64,000 bases of DNA from Halobacterium sp. DL1 (GTDB lineage Archaea; Halobacteriota; Halobacteria; Halobacteriales; Halobacteriaceae). The translations under genes and the position numbers were made by a program. The notes beneath the pieces are model-generated. The model saw only the letters and a program-made list of their open reading frames with translations, was not told the DNA's origin and did not search any database. Shown piece by piece: positions 42,670-52,615 of the stretch. The number at the start of each line of letters is the position of its first letter. The stretch's first letter is position 1. The DNA is taken from positions 2,486,216 to 2,550,215 of the forward strand of contig CP007060.1 of the NCBI GenBank assembly GCA_000230955.3. The letters run 5' to 3'.

Positions 42670-44009
42670 CAGTGGTCGTGCGCGTGGTCGTGGTCGTGTC
42701 CCTCGTGACTCTCCGCGGTGGTGCCGTCCTCGAGTGCGTCCTCGAGCGTGTCGAGGTTCCGGAGGTGGTCGCGGTCCTCGAAGTCCTCGACGGCGGCCAT
42801 GAGGTCCTCCTGGGTGAGCGTGCGGCGGTCCTCGACGAGCGCGTCGAGGACGGCCTCGCGGAGCACCAGTCGGAGGTCGCTGCCCGTGAGGCCCTCCGTC
42901 TGGGCGGCGACAGCGGCCGGGTCGAACTCCGCGATGTCGAGTTCCCGGGTGACGAGCGCGAGGATGTCCGCGCGCATCGCCTCGTCGGGCCGCGGGAAGG
43001 AGAGAATCTCGTCGAAGCGACGCCACGCCGCGGCATCGAGTTCGTCCGGGTGGTTGGTCGCGCCAATGAGCAGCACGTCGTCGTTGACGAGGCTCACCTC
43101 GTCGATGCTCTTCAGGAGCGTGTTGACGGCGCGCTTGATGGCGTTGTGCTCGTCGCCCGTGCGCGTGGTGGCGACGAAGTCGAACTCGTCCATGAAGAGG
43201 ATGCACGGCGAGAGCCGTTTCGCCACCTCGAACACCTTCTCGACGTTCTTCGCCGTCTCGCCGAGATACTGGCTCGTGATCATCGAGAGCTTCACCTCGA
43301 CGAACGGGAGGTCGAGCTGGTGGGCGAGCCCGCGCGCGGTCGAGGTCTTCCCCGTCCCCGGCGGCCCGACGAAGAGGAGCTTCCCGATCTCGCTGAGCCC
43401 GATTGTGGCGAGGTAGTCGCGGTGCTCGATGGCCTTCGCCACCTTCGACATCTCCTCCTCCTGCTCCTCCGTGAGCACGATGTCGTCGAGGGTGACGTCG
43501 ATCTCCGCGGGGGAGCGCACCTCCACGAGGTCGAGCATCTCCTCGTCCTCCTCGTCGAAGTACTCCGCGAGCAGGCCGTCGATCCACTTCCGGTCGGCCT
43601 GCACGGAGCGGTTGTCCGTTCGTGCGGTCTCGTAGTCTACACCGAAGTCCTCGCCCATGACGAACGCCAGCGCGGGGTTGTCGTGGACCCGCTCCGCGTC
43701 GGCTCGCTCGGCGAACCAGTCGATCGCCATGTCGTCGTCGACGAGTTGCATACTGCCCGCGAACGTGTCGCGGTCGGTGAACATCAGCCCGGACACCGCC
43801 TCCCAGGGGTCCTCGACGCCGGCAGCCTCGCTGACTGCCTCCTCGGTCGCCTGTGGCGGCCGCGGAACGCCGTCGTTCTCCCAGAGTGCGCTGCGGTGTG
43901 CGGGCGGTAGGTCGTTCTCGTCGAGTTCCCGGTGCTGGTCGTAGACGCGGGCCGTGAGCAGGAATTCGACGACGTCGAGCGCCTCAGTCACTATCCGGGA
44001 ACTATCCAC
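42669..44009 (-). CDS. AAA+ ATPase with His-rich C-terminus
   Basis: A 446-residue protein. Residues 1-about 185 are an uncharacterised helical N-domain. A single AAA+ module follows with Walker A GPPGTGKTSTARG near residue 217, Walker B ILFMDEFDFVATT near 275, and sensor ATNHPDELD. The helical lid ends near residue 400. The tail ESHEGHDHDHAHDH is a strong candidate metal-binding segment. It is coupled by overlap to the metallohydrolase. Related haloarchaeal proteins are annotated only as ATPases. Confidence 0.88.
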   Translation of the reverse strand: MDSSRIVTEALDVVEFLLTARVYDQHRELDENDLPPAHRSALWENDGVPRPPQATEEAVSEAAGVEDPWEAVSGLMFTDRDTFAGSMQLVDDDMAIDWFAERADAERVHDNPALAFVMGEDFGVDYETARTDNRSVQADRKWIDGLLAEYFDEEDEEMLDLVEVRSPAEIDVTLDDIVLTEEQEEEMSKVAKAIEHRDYLATIGLSEIGKLLFVGPPGTGKTSTARGLAHQLDLPFVEVKLSMITSQYLGETAKNVEKVFEVAKRLSPCILFMDEFDFVATTRTGDEHNAIKRAVNTLLKSIDEVSLVNDDVLLIGATNHPDELDAAAWRRFDEILSFPRPDEAMRADILALVTRELDIAEFDPAAVAAQTEGLTGSDLRLVLREAVLDALVEDRRTLTQEDLMAAVEDFEDRDHLRNLDTLEDALEDGTTAESHEGHDHDHAHDH

Positions 44010-44052
44010 CCGGGCGGCTTAAGAGCGTCGCAGTCGTCCCGGGAGTTTCTGG

Positions 44053-45759
44053 TCAGCCAGTCGCGTTCGCTCGAACGTAGAACACCACCGGCTGGCCGTG
44101 CTGGTAGCCCTGGTGGACGGTTCTGGTGTAGCCGCGCTCCGCGAGGTCCACCTCGAGGTTCTGCTCGTCGGACTCCAGCGTGACGACGACCGGCGGGTCG
44201 TGTTCGATAATCTCCTCGGACTGCATCGTGCTGGAGACGTTCGCGTCGTAGATGCCGAAGTACCACGGCAGCGGCAGGCGACTGAACCAGCCCTGGTAGC
44301 CGCCGCCCGTGTCCGTCTCGTTGTCGTAGTTGTCGATGCGCAGCGTCTTCTCCACCCCGAGTTCGTTCGGCGAGTAGTACTCCTCGCCGTAGAACATCAC
44401 GTCCACGCCGTCGTTGGTCGCCGACACCTCGCGAATCTCCGCGAGCGTCGGCTGCATCTCCCCGGAGGGCTGGGCGTACTGGACGAGCGGGTTGTCCGGC
44501 CCCTGGGCGTTCGCGTAGGACGTCTGTGCCGCCACGGCACCCGTTCCGGCGGCCGCGACGAGCAACACGACGGCGGCGGCGCGGGCCTGCGCGGTGTTGC
44601 CGGCGGCGAGGGCGCGGCGGCCGTGGTCGAAGACGAGCGCGGCGCCGACGCCCGCGGGCACCGCCAGCGGGACGAGCGCGTTGACCATCGTCCACCCCGC
44701 CGTGATGTCCGACACCGCGGGGTAGCCGAAGACGGAGAACGCGCCCCAGTAGAAGCAGAACGCGACGACGGCCCGCGGCTGTTCGGTGGCGTAGCGGTCG
44801 TAGAGGAAGCCCAGCAGTGCGAACGACACGAGCGCGAGACCACCCACCCCCAACACAGTGAGGTCGTGTTTCAGGAACGCGATGTAGGAGTGGGCCTGCA
44901 TCCCCGTCGACCCCCAGAGCCCGGCGAACTCGTCGTAGGTGCCGAGCGTGGCCGCGCGCAGCACCTCGGGGACCAGGTCGGGGTTCGTGAACATCCGGTA
45001 GAAGTCGGGCTTCGGCGCGTAGAACGAGACGACGACGACGGCGAACTCGACGGCGGCCAGCGAGAGGTGGAGTTTGTAGCGCCACGCGTCACGGAGCGCA
45101 CTGCGGGCGTACGTTCTGGCCGTTTCGTACCGCGACGCGTCGTCGCTCGCGCCCGCGAGCACGAGCCGGCCGTCGAAGACGAGGACGAGCGCGCCCAGCC
45201 AGCAGACTGGGTAGAGCAGGCTGTTCTCCTTGGTGGTGAACGCGAGCGCGAACGGGAGCGCGCCGGCGTAGAGGTAGCGGGCCTTCCCGGTGGAGAGCGC
45301 GCGGAGGAACAGGCCGAGCGCGGTGAGCATGAACGCCGCGAGCAGCAGGTCGTTGCGCATGAACCGCGAGTAGTAGAGCAGGACGGGGTTGGCCGCGAGG
45401 AAGACGCCGACGGCGACCATCTCCGTCCCGCGCAGGTGGTCGCGGTAGAGCCACGCAGCGAGCGGCAGCAGGCCGCCAACGAGCGCGACGACGAGACGCA
45501 TCGCGAAGTCCGAGGGTCCGAGCAGGTCGAAGACGATGCCGTTGACGTGCGGGAGGAACGGCCCGTGGATGATGGCGCGGTACTCCCAGCCGCCGACGTC
45601 CATGTAGTGGCGGATCCAGTCGGCGACTCGCGCCTCGTCCTGGTGGGCGACCCGCCAGCCGAGCGCCCAGAGGCGTGCGACCAGTGCGACTGCGACGACT
45701 CCGAGGAGGGCTGCGACGACTCGGATGCGTCCGCCCGAGTCGCCCCGCGGCCGTGACAT
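44053..45759 (-). CDS. TIGR03663-like membrane glycosyltransferase (GT-C fold)
   Basis: A 568-residue polytopic membrane protein. The first external loop contains HQDEARVADWIRHYMDVGG, where DE is the acidic pair expected of GT39-like, dolichyl-phosphate-dependent transferases. About ten to twelve hydrophobic helices follow, then a C-terminal soluble domain (about residues 430-568). It fits the TIGR03663 group. The substrate is unknown, but cell-surface or lipid glycosylation is likely. Confidence 0.8.
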   Translation of the reverse strand: MSRPRGDSGGRIRVVAALLGVVAVALVARLWALGWRVAHQDEARVADWIRHYMDVGGWEYRAIIHGPFLPHVNGIVFDLLGPSDFAMRLVVALVGGLLPLAAWLYRDHLRGTEMVAVGVFLAANPVLLYYSRFMRNDLLLAAFMLTALGLFLRALSTGKARYLYAGALPFALAFTTKENSLLYPVCWLGALVLVFDGRLVLAGASDDASRYETARTYARSALRDAWRYKLHLSLAAVEFAVVVVSFYAPKPDFYRMFTNPDLVPEVLRAATLGTYDEFAGLWGSTGMQAHSYIAFLKHDLTVLGVGGLALVSFALLGFLYDRYATEQPRAVVAFCFYWGAFSVFGYPAVSDITAGWTMVNALVPLAVPAGVGAALVFDHGRRALAAGNTAQARAAAVVLLVAAAGTGAVAAQTSYANAQGPDNPLVQYAQPSGEMQPTLAEIREVSATNDGVDVMFYGEEYYSPNELGVEKTLRIDNYDNETDTGGGYQGWFSRLPLPWYFGIYDANVSSTMQSEEIIEHDPPVVVTLESDEQNLEVDLAERGYTRTVHQGYQHGQPVVFYVRANATG

Positions 45760-45802
45760 ACCCTTGTTGTCGGGCCGACGTGGGTAAACGCTTTCCGGAG
45801 TG

Positions 45803-45827
45803 GGTGGACGAACGAAGTGAGTCCACC
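45803..45827. repeat. Hairpin with conserved 11-nt loop
   Basis: Stem GGTGGAC/GTCCACC encloses loop GAACGAAGTGA. It lies between the TIGR03663-type gene and the thiolase gene. It belongs to the same hairpin class as those at 13435, 29087, 29271, 47210 and 59530: constant loop, different stem. Confidence 0.7.
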
Positions 45828-46022
45828 GAATACACGAGCGGGGAGCACAGCGACCCGCGAGGTGCGCACACGGAGCACGTTGACGCGAACGGCGACCAGC
45901 GGGAACCGTGAGCAGTATTCTCTACGACCGGGAGGCCCCCGCGGCTGAGACGCTCGATAAACAGCGAGCGACTGGCGTCCGGTTGTGAGAGGTTTATGGT
46001 TCGTCGTCCGCCACGTCATAGT

Positions 46023-47165
<1,143 letters not shown>

Positions 47166-47404
47166 CGCGACACAGTCACTTTTTGGCGGAGATTTTCCGA
47201 GGGAGCAACGCGCGGAGCGAAGTGACGCGCCTCGGACTGTGCGAACGGTGAGCAACGCGAACCGTGAGCAGAGCGACCGAGAGAAAAGGTCCTCGCGCCA
47301 GGGCGCGGCCATCACCTTCGAGCGGTAAGACCGCACTCCCCCTCACGGCCGTGAGCGTATCCTAGCTGTCACTTATTTCGGCCTGGCGCGCGTTAGCCAG
47401 TGAC
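47166..47404. repeat. Intergenic region with duplicated thiolase 3' end and hairpin
   Basis: These 239 nt contain no gene. The last 32 nt of the thiolase gene (47134-47165, including the stop) recur exactly at 47297-47328. Between the copies lies a hairpin at 47210-47230: stem GCGCG/CGCGC, loop GAGCGAAGTGA, plus further GCGAACGGTGAGCA-type sequence. The GTG start of the DMT transporter follows at 47405. Confidence 0.8.
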
Positions 47405-48319
47405 GTGACCCGCTCGCGAACGGTGGGCCTGTTCGTCGTCGTGACGCTCGTCTTCGGAACGGCGTTTCCGGCGGTCAAGACCGGGCTCTCCGACATCCCA
47501 CCACTGCTGTTCGCCGCGGGTCGGAGCTACGTCGCCGCCGCCGTCCTGCTCGTCTACGTGGGTGCGACGGTGGAGTACCGGAGCCCGCAGTCGCGTGAGG
47601 ACTGGCAGGCCGTCCTCGCGGGGGGCGCGTTCCTCATCGGCGGGTCCGGGTTCGCGTTCGTCGGCCAGCAGTTCATCACGAGCGGCGTGGCCGCCGTCAT
47701 CTTCAGTCTCTCGCCCATCGTCACGGCGCTGCTCGCCTGGGCTCTGCTCCCGGCGGAGCGACTGGTCGGCCGCGACTACCTCGGTGTGGTGCTGGGCTTC
47801 CTCGGCGTGGCGATACTCCTCAGACCGGACCCGGCGAGCCTCCTCGACCCGGCCGTCGTCGGGAAGGCGCTCGTCCTGACCGGGGTGAGTACCGTCGCGT
47901 TCGGGGCCGTACTCGTCCGTCGGAGTGGGTCCGCGATGCCAGTGCCGGCGCTGACCGCCTGGTCGATGGTCGTCGGGGCGACGATACAGGGGACGTTCGC
48001 GTTCGCGGTCGGGGAGTCCCTGGCGAGTGTCCGGCCGACTCCGCTGGCGGTCGTGTCGGTGGTCTACCTCGGTCTCTTCGCCGGTGCCATCGGGTTCGTG
48101 CTCTACCTCACGCTGATGGGGGAGGTGGGCGCGCTGAAGGCGAACCTCGTGACCTACCTCACGCCCGTCGTCGCGCTCGTCCTCGGGTGGCTGCTGCTCG
48201 GGGAGCGCGTCGAGGCGGTGACGCTGCTCGGGTTCGCCGTCATCGCCGCCGGGTTCGTGCTCCTCGAGAGCCGGGAGTTGGCCGCGGAACTGGCGAAGTA
48301 CCGTAGCCTGTACCGGTGA
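47405..48319 (+). CDS. EamA/DMT-superfamily transporter
   Basis: A 304-residue membrane protein with about ten helices in two EamA halves (first MTRSRTVGLFVVVTLVFGTAFP, second near residue 155). The second half ends with the family GWLLLGERVEAVTLLGFAVI. The GTG start at 47405 gives a short basic N-terminus before helix 1. The substrate is unknown. It is a second DMT transporter, not closely linked to the one at 10963. Confidence 0.85.
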   Translation: MTRSRTVGLFVVVTLVFGTAFPAVKTGLSDIPPLLFAAGRSYVAAAVLLVYVGATVEYRSPQSREDWQAVLAGGAFLIGGSGFAFVGQQFITSGVAAVIFSLSPIVTALLAWALLPAERLVGRDYLGVVLGFLGVAILLRPDPASLLDPAVVGKALVLTGVSTVAFGAVLVRRSGSAMPVPALTAWSMVVGATIQGTFAFAVGESLASVRPTPLAVVSVVYLGLFAGAIGFVLYLTLMGEVGALKANLVTYLTPVVALVLGWLLLGERVEAVTLLGFAVIAAGFVLLESRELAAELAKYRSLYR

Positions 48320-48602
48320 GCGCGTCGCTGACTCGGATTTCGGAGTTTGGCGAACTCAGCCACGTCTCCCACCGTCGAAGACGACCCCGACGACGAGGCC
48401 CACCAGAACCGCCGCCGAACCGGAGCGGCGACTGGAACAGTGCTGTCCGGCGCAGCCGAATCCGGCTCCTTCGGCGTCCCGCCGGTCGACGGTCGGTGGA
48501 GTCACGATAGCCGAGACACCGTAGCCAGATAGGGATGTGTTCACGTGACAGTGGCGTCCCGAGCCACGAAACTGATACCGCTTGCACACGTTCTCCTACG
48601 GG

Positions 48603-49370
48603 ATGCCCTCCCTCGGAATCGTCGTTCCAGCCTACAGCCCGAACGTCCAGGTGCTCGTCGAGTACCTGCAGTCGCTCCGCGAGACCCTGGACCCCGAGCG
48701 CCTCCACGTCGAACTCGACGGTGGGCGGACGGAGACAGTCGAGCGCGTCCGGGATGCGGGTGCGACGGTGAACAACGCCTACCGACGACGCGGCAAAGGA
48801 GCGGCCATCACCGCCGGCTTCGAGGCACTGGAGACCGACGTGCTCGCGTTCGCGGACGCCGACGGCAGCACGGGCGCCGACTCGCTGGGCGACGTCGTCG
48901 CGGCCGTCGTGGACGGCGGCGCGGATCTGGCCGTGGGCTCCCGGCGCCACCCCGACGCGGAGGTGACGAGCCACCAGACGTTCGCCCGCCGGTTCCTCGG
49001 CGACGGGTTCGCGTGGCTCGCCGGCAACCTGCTCGCGGTCGACCTCTACGACTACCAGTGCGGCGCGAAGGCGCTCACCGCCGGGGCCTGGCAGCGCGTC
49101 CGCGACCACCTCCACGAACCCGGGTTCGCGTGGGACGTCGAACTGGTGGCGATGGCCGGCGCGCTGGGGCTGCGCGTCGCGGAGGTGCCACTGGTCTGGG
49201 AGGACAAACCCGGTTCGACCGTCTCGGTGGTCCGGACGCCGGTGGAGTTGTTGGAGACGCTGGTGGCTGCCCGCCACCGCGCGAAGCGACTCGAGGACAG
49301 TCGACTCCACGAGGCCATCGCCGCCCGGCGCCAGGAGTCCGCGGCCCTCGTCGAACGAAACCATGAGTAG
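48603..49370 (+). CDS. Glycosyltransferase family 2 (polyprenyl-phosphate type)
   Basis: A 255-residue GT-A enzyme. It begins with the nucleotide-sugar-binding strand SLGIVVPAYSPN, has GKGAAITAGFEAL and the DxD-type LAFADADGS, and ends with a helical C-terminus with no membrane helices. This pattern resembles dolichyl-phosphate mannose/glucose synthases. It overlaps the GtrA gene by 8 nt, a pairing seen in surface or lipid-linked sugar pathways. Start ATG 48603 is preferred over TTG 48582. Confidence 0.88.
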   Translation: MPSLGIVVPAYSPNVQVLVEYLQSLRETLDPERLHVELDGGRTETVERVRDAGATVNNAYRRRGKGAAITAGFEALETDVLAFADADGSTGADSLGDVVAAVVDGGADLAVGSRRHPDAEVTSHQTFARRFLGDGFAWLAGNLLAVDLYDYQCGAKALTAGAWQRVRDHLHEPGFAWDVELVAMAGALGLRVAEVPLVWEDKPGSTVSVVRTPVELLETLVAARHRAKRLEDSRLHEAIAARRQESAALVERNHE

Positions 49371-49851
49371 CGGCGACCGCCTGCGGGGCGTCGTCCCCGA
49401 GCGCTTCGACTCGCTGGTGTCGGGCGCCCGGTTCGGCCAGTTCGTCTCGGTCGGCGTCGTCGGCGCGGTCAGCGACAACGCAGTGCTGGCGGCGCTCCGG
49501 CTCGGCGCCGGCGTGCCGGAGATGTGGGCGAAGGCAGCGGGCGTCGAGACGGCCATCCTCGTGATGTTCCTCGTCAACGAGCACTGGACGTTCGCGGGGG
49601 AGGGCGCCACCGGGCGCAAGGCGTTCGCGAAGCGCCTCGGAAAATCCCACCTCGTGCGCTCGGGCGGCGTCGCCGTCCAGCTGGCGGCGTACTGGCTGCT
49701 CACGCAGCGGCTCGCCGTGACGCTCGTCGTCGCCGGCACCGACCTCTGGTTCCTCGCCGCGAGTCCGCTCGCCATCGCGGCGGCGATGCTCGTCAACTAC
49801 GTCTTCGAGAGCGTCTTCACCTGGCAGGTCCACCAGGACGATCCGGCGTAG
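49363..49851 (+). CDS. GtrA family membrane protein
   Basis: A 162-residue protein with four predicted transmembrane helices, characteristic of GtrA, which is thought to flip lipid-linked sugars across the membrane. The segment GARFGQFVSVGVVGAVSDN marks helix 1, and FESVFTWQVH closes the last helix. It overlaps the GT2 gene by 8 nt and is presumably coupled with it. Confidence 0.88.
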   Translation: MSSGDRLRGVVPERFDSLVSGARFGQFVSVGVVGAVSDNAVLAALRLGAGVPEMWAKAAGVETAILVMFLVNEHWTFAGEGATGRKAFAKRLGKSHLVRSGGVAVQLAAYWLLTQRLAVTLVVAGTDLWFLAASPLAIAAAMLVNYVFESVFTWQVHQDDPA

Positions 49852-49932
49852 CCGTCGGGTCGGGTGGCCGACCAATCAGCTATGTCTCACGTCCGCGGTG
49901 AGCTTTTCCGGGTGTCGACAGTAGCAGACCCC

Positions 49933-52587
49933 ATGGACGAACGAGCGGGCATCGGTGACGTCGGGTTCTGGGCAGACGCCGACGGCGCCGAGGCGCTACA
50001 GCACTACCGAACGCTCGTGAACCTGGTCGACGACGGCATCTACCAGCTAGACGCCAGCGGGCGGTTCGTCGCGGTGAACGACGTCATCGTGGACCTGACG
50101 GGGTACGACCGCGAGGAGCTCATCGGCAACTCCGTCGCGCTGCTGCTCGACGAGGACGACTACCGGCACATCGAGCGCGGGATCGTCGAGCAGCTCGCGA
50201 CCGACGCGGGGCAGATGCAGACGTTCGAGCTGACGGTGGAGACGGCCGACGGGACGCTGATTCCGTGCGAGCTCAGGGTGAACCTGCTCGTGGAGGACGG
50301 GGAGTTCCGTGGGACCGTCGGCGTCGCCCGCGACATCAGCGCGGAGGAGCACGGCCAGGAGCTGCTGCGCAAGCAGCGCCAGTACGACGCCATCTTCAAC
50401 GACCCGAACATCCTCGTCGGGCGTCTGGACCCTGACGGAACGGTGCGGGACATCAACGAGACGGCGATGGAGTACATCGACGCCGACCTCGCCGACGTCG
50501 TCGGCGAACCGTTCTGGGAGACGCCCTGGTGGGGTCGCGGGAACAGCGTGGAGGCCGACGTCCGGGAGTGGGTCGAGCGCGCGGCCGCCGGCGAGTACGT
50601 CGACTTCGAGGCCGACATCGCCAGCCTGAGCGGGGAGGCCCGCACCGTCAGCGGCTACTTCCGGCCCGTGACGGACGACGACGGCGAGGTCGTCTCCCTC
50701 ATCGTCTCCGACCGAGACGTCACCGAGCGCCAGGCCCGCGAGCGCGAGCTCCGGGAGGTCGAGCGGCGATTCCAGACCCTCGTCGACAACTACCCGGCGG
50801 GCGGTGTCTCACTGGTCGACGAGAGCCTCCGCTACGTCATGTTCGTGGGAACACCAGGTGGTAACGCCGGCCTGACGAGAGACGACCTGGAGGGAGAGCG
50901 CATCTCGGACGCACTGCCGGAGGCGGTCGCCGACGTCGTCGTCCCCTACTACGAGGCTGCGCTCGACGGTGAGAGCACCGAGGTCGTGGAAGCCATCGGG
51001 GACAGGGCGTACCAGCTACACTTCGTCCCCATCCGGGACGACGACGGCGGCGTCACGAGCGTGATGGGGATGTCCCAGGACATCACCGAGCAGACGGAAC
51101 GCGAGCGGGACCTGCGCGAGGCGAAGGCACAACTCGAGGCGGCGACGGAGGCCGGCGCGGTCGGCACCTGGGAGTGGCACGTTCCCGAGGACCGGTTCGT
51201 CGCGGGCGCGTCGTTCGCCCGAAAGTTCGGCGTCGACCCGGACGCCGCCCGTGAAGGTGTGCCCATCGACCGGTTCGTCGCGGCAATCCACGAAGACGAC
51301 CGCGAGCGTGTCGAACGGAAGATCGACGCGGCGCTCGAGTCCTGCGGGGAGTACGAGGCCGAGTACCGCGTGCAGAACGCCGACGGGGAGTGGCGGTGGG
51401 TGGTCGCCCGCGGCCAAGTCGAGTGCGACGAGGACGGCGACCCCGTCACGTTCCCCGGGGCCGTCACCGACATCACGGAGCGCAAGCGGGCAGAGCTCGA
51501 GCGCCAGCGGACGAAGCAGGAGCTGGAGACGATCTTCGAGATTCTGCCGGTCGGCGTGATGGTGGCGCGCGCGGACGGCCACCTCGAGCGGGTGAACGAG
51601 GTCGCGACGGAGATCTGGGGCGGGGAGGTGTATCCGGCAGAGGACCAGAGCGACTACGACGAGTACCCGGGCTGGTGGGCCGACACCGGCGAGCGCGTCG
51701 GGCCCGACGAGTGGACGATGGCGCGGGCCCTCGAGGGCGAGGCGGTCGACGACCCCGACGTGTTCGAGATCGAGTCGTTCGACGGCGAGCGCAGGACGAT
51801 CGAGGTCCGCGGGAAGCCGATCACGGACGCCGACGGCGAGGTCACCCGGGCGGTCGTCGCGTTCACCGACGCCACGGAGCGTCGGGAAACCCAGCGCAAA
51901 CTCGAGGAGTCCAACGAGCGCCTCGAGCAGTTCGCGTACGCGGCGTCCCACGACCTCCAGGAGCCCCTGCGGATGGTATCCAGCTACCTGCAACTGCTCG
52001 AGAGTCGCTACAGCGACGAACTCGACGAGGACGCCGAGGAGTTCATCGAGTTCGCCGTCGACGGCGCCGAGCGGATGCGGGAGATGATCGAGGGGCTCCT
52101 GGAGTACTCGCGGGTCGAGACGCAGGGCGACCCGTTCGAGCCAGTCGACCTCGAGGACGTGCTCGCGGACGTCCGCGAGGACCTCCGCGTGAAAATCGAG
52201 GAGAGCGACGCCGCCATCCACAGCGACTCCCTCCCCCGCGTGCTCGGCGACCCGAGTCAGCTCCGGCAGGTGTTCCAGAACCTGCTGGCGAACGCCATCG
52301 AGTACAGCGGCGACGGGCCGCCGCGGGTCGACGTATCCGCCGAGCGCACTGGCGACCGGTGGCGACTCTCGGTCAGCGACCAGGGCATCGGCATCGACCC
52401 CGCCGAACGGGAGCGCGTCTTCGAGGTGTTCCAGCGCCTCCACAGCCAGGACGAACACGCGGGGACGGGCGTGGGGCTCGCCCTCTGCAAGCGCATCGTC
52501 GAACGCCACGGCGGCGACATCCGGGTCGACTCGGAACCGGGAGAAGGGACGACGTTCTCGTTCACGCTGCCGGCAGCCGACGACTGA
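49933..52587 (+). CDS. Multi-PAS sensor histidine kinase
   Basis: A protein of about 884 residues. I see five PAS-type sensor modules in tandem, at about residues 20-130, 150-260, 280-390, 400-515 and 530-655, then a HisKA dimerisation domain with the phosphoacceptor H673 in ASHDLQEPLR and an HATPase domain with NLLANAIEY, DQGIGI and GTGVGLALCKRIVERHGG. There is no transmembrane helix, so it is cytosolic. No response-regulator gene is adjacent. In-frame starts at 49864 (GTG) and 49882 (ATG) are also possible. Confidence 0.93.
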   Translation: MDERAGIGDVGFWADADGAEALQHYRTLVNLVDDGIYQLDASGRFVAVNDVIVDLTGYDREELIGNSVALLLDEDDYRHIERGIVEQLATDAGQMQTFELTVETADGTLIPCELRVNLLVEDGEFRGTVGVARDISAEEHGQELLRKQRQYDAIFNDPNILVGRLDPDGTVRDINETAMEYIDADLADVVGEPFWETPWWGRGNSVEADVREWVERAAAGEYVDFEADIASLSGEARTVSGYFRPVTDDDGEVVSLIVSDRDVTERQARERELREVERRFQTLVDNYPAGGVSLVDESLRYVMFVGTPGGNAGLTRDDLEGERISDALPEAVADVVVPYYEAALDGESTEVVEAIGDRAYQLHFVPIRDDDGGVTSVMGMSQDITEQTERERDLREAKAQLEAATEAGAVGTWEWHVPEDRFVAGASFARKFGVDPDAAREGVPIDRFVAAIHEDDRERVERKIDAALESCGEYEAEYRVQNADGEWRWVVARGQVECDEDGDPVTFPGAVTDITERKRAELERQRTKQELETIFEILPVGVMVARADGHLERVNEVATEIWGGEVYPAEDQSDYDEYPGWWADTGERVGPDEWTMARALEGEAVDDPDVFEIESFDGERRTIEVRGKPITDADGEVTRAVVAFTDATERRETQRKLEESNERLEQFAYAASHDLQEPLRMVSSYLQLLESRYSDELDEDAEEFIEFAVDGAERMREMIEGLLEYSRVETQGDPFEPVDLEDVLADVREDLRVKIEESDAAIHSDSLPRVLGDPSQLRQVFQNLLANAIEYSGDGPPRVDVSAERTGDRWRLSVSDQGIGIDPAERERVFEVFQRLHSQDEHAGTGVGLALCKRIVERHGGDIRVDSEPGEGTTFSFTLPAADD

Positions 52588-52615
52588 CCGCCGCCGGGGC
52601 GCGAGAAAATATACC

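Noticed and set aside
48356-48589. A possible small membrane protein on the minus strand
   Set aside because: The hydrophobic stretch near its end is short, the rest is Arg/Gly-rich in a shadow-like way, and no start signal or homologue supports it.
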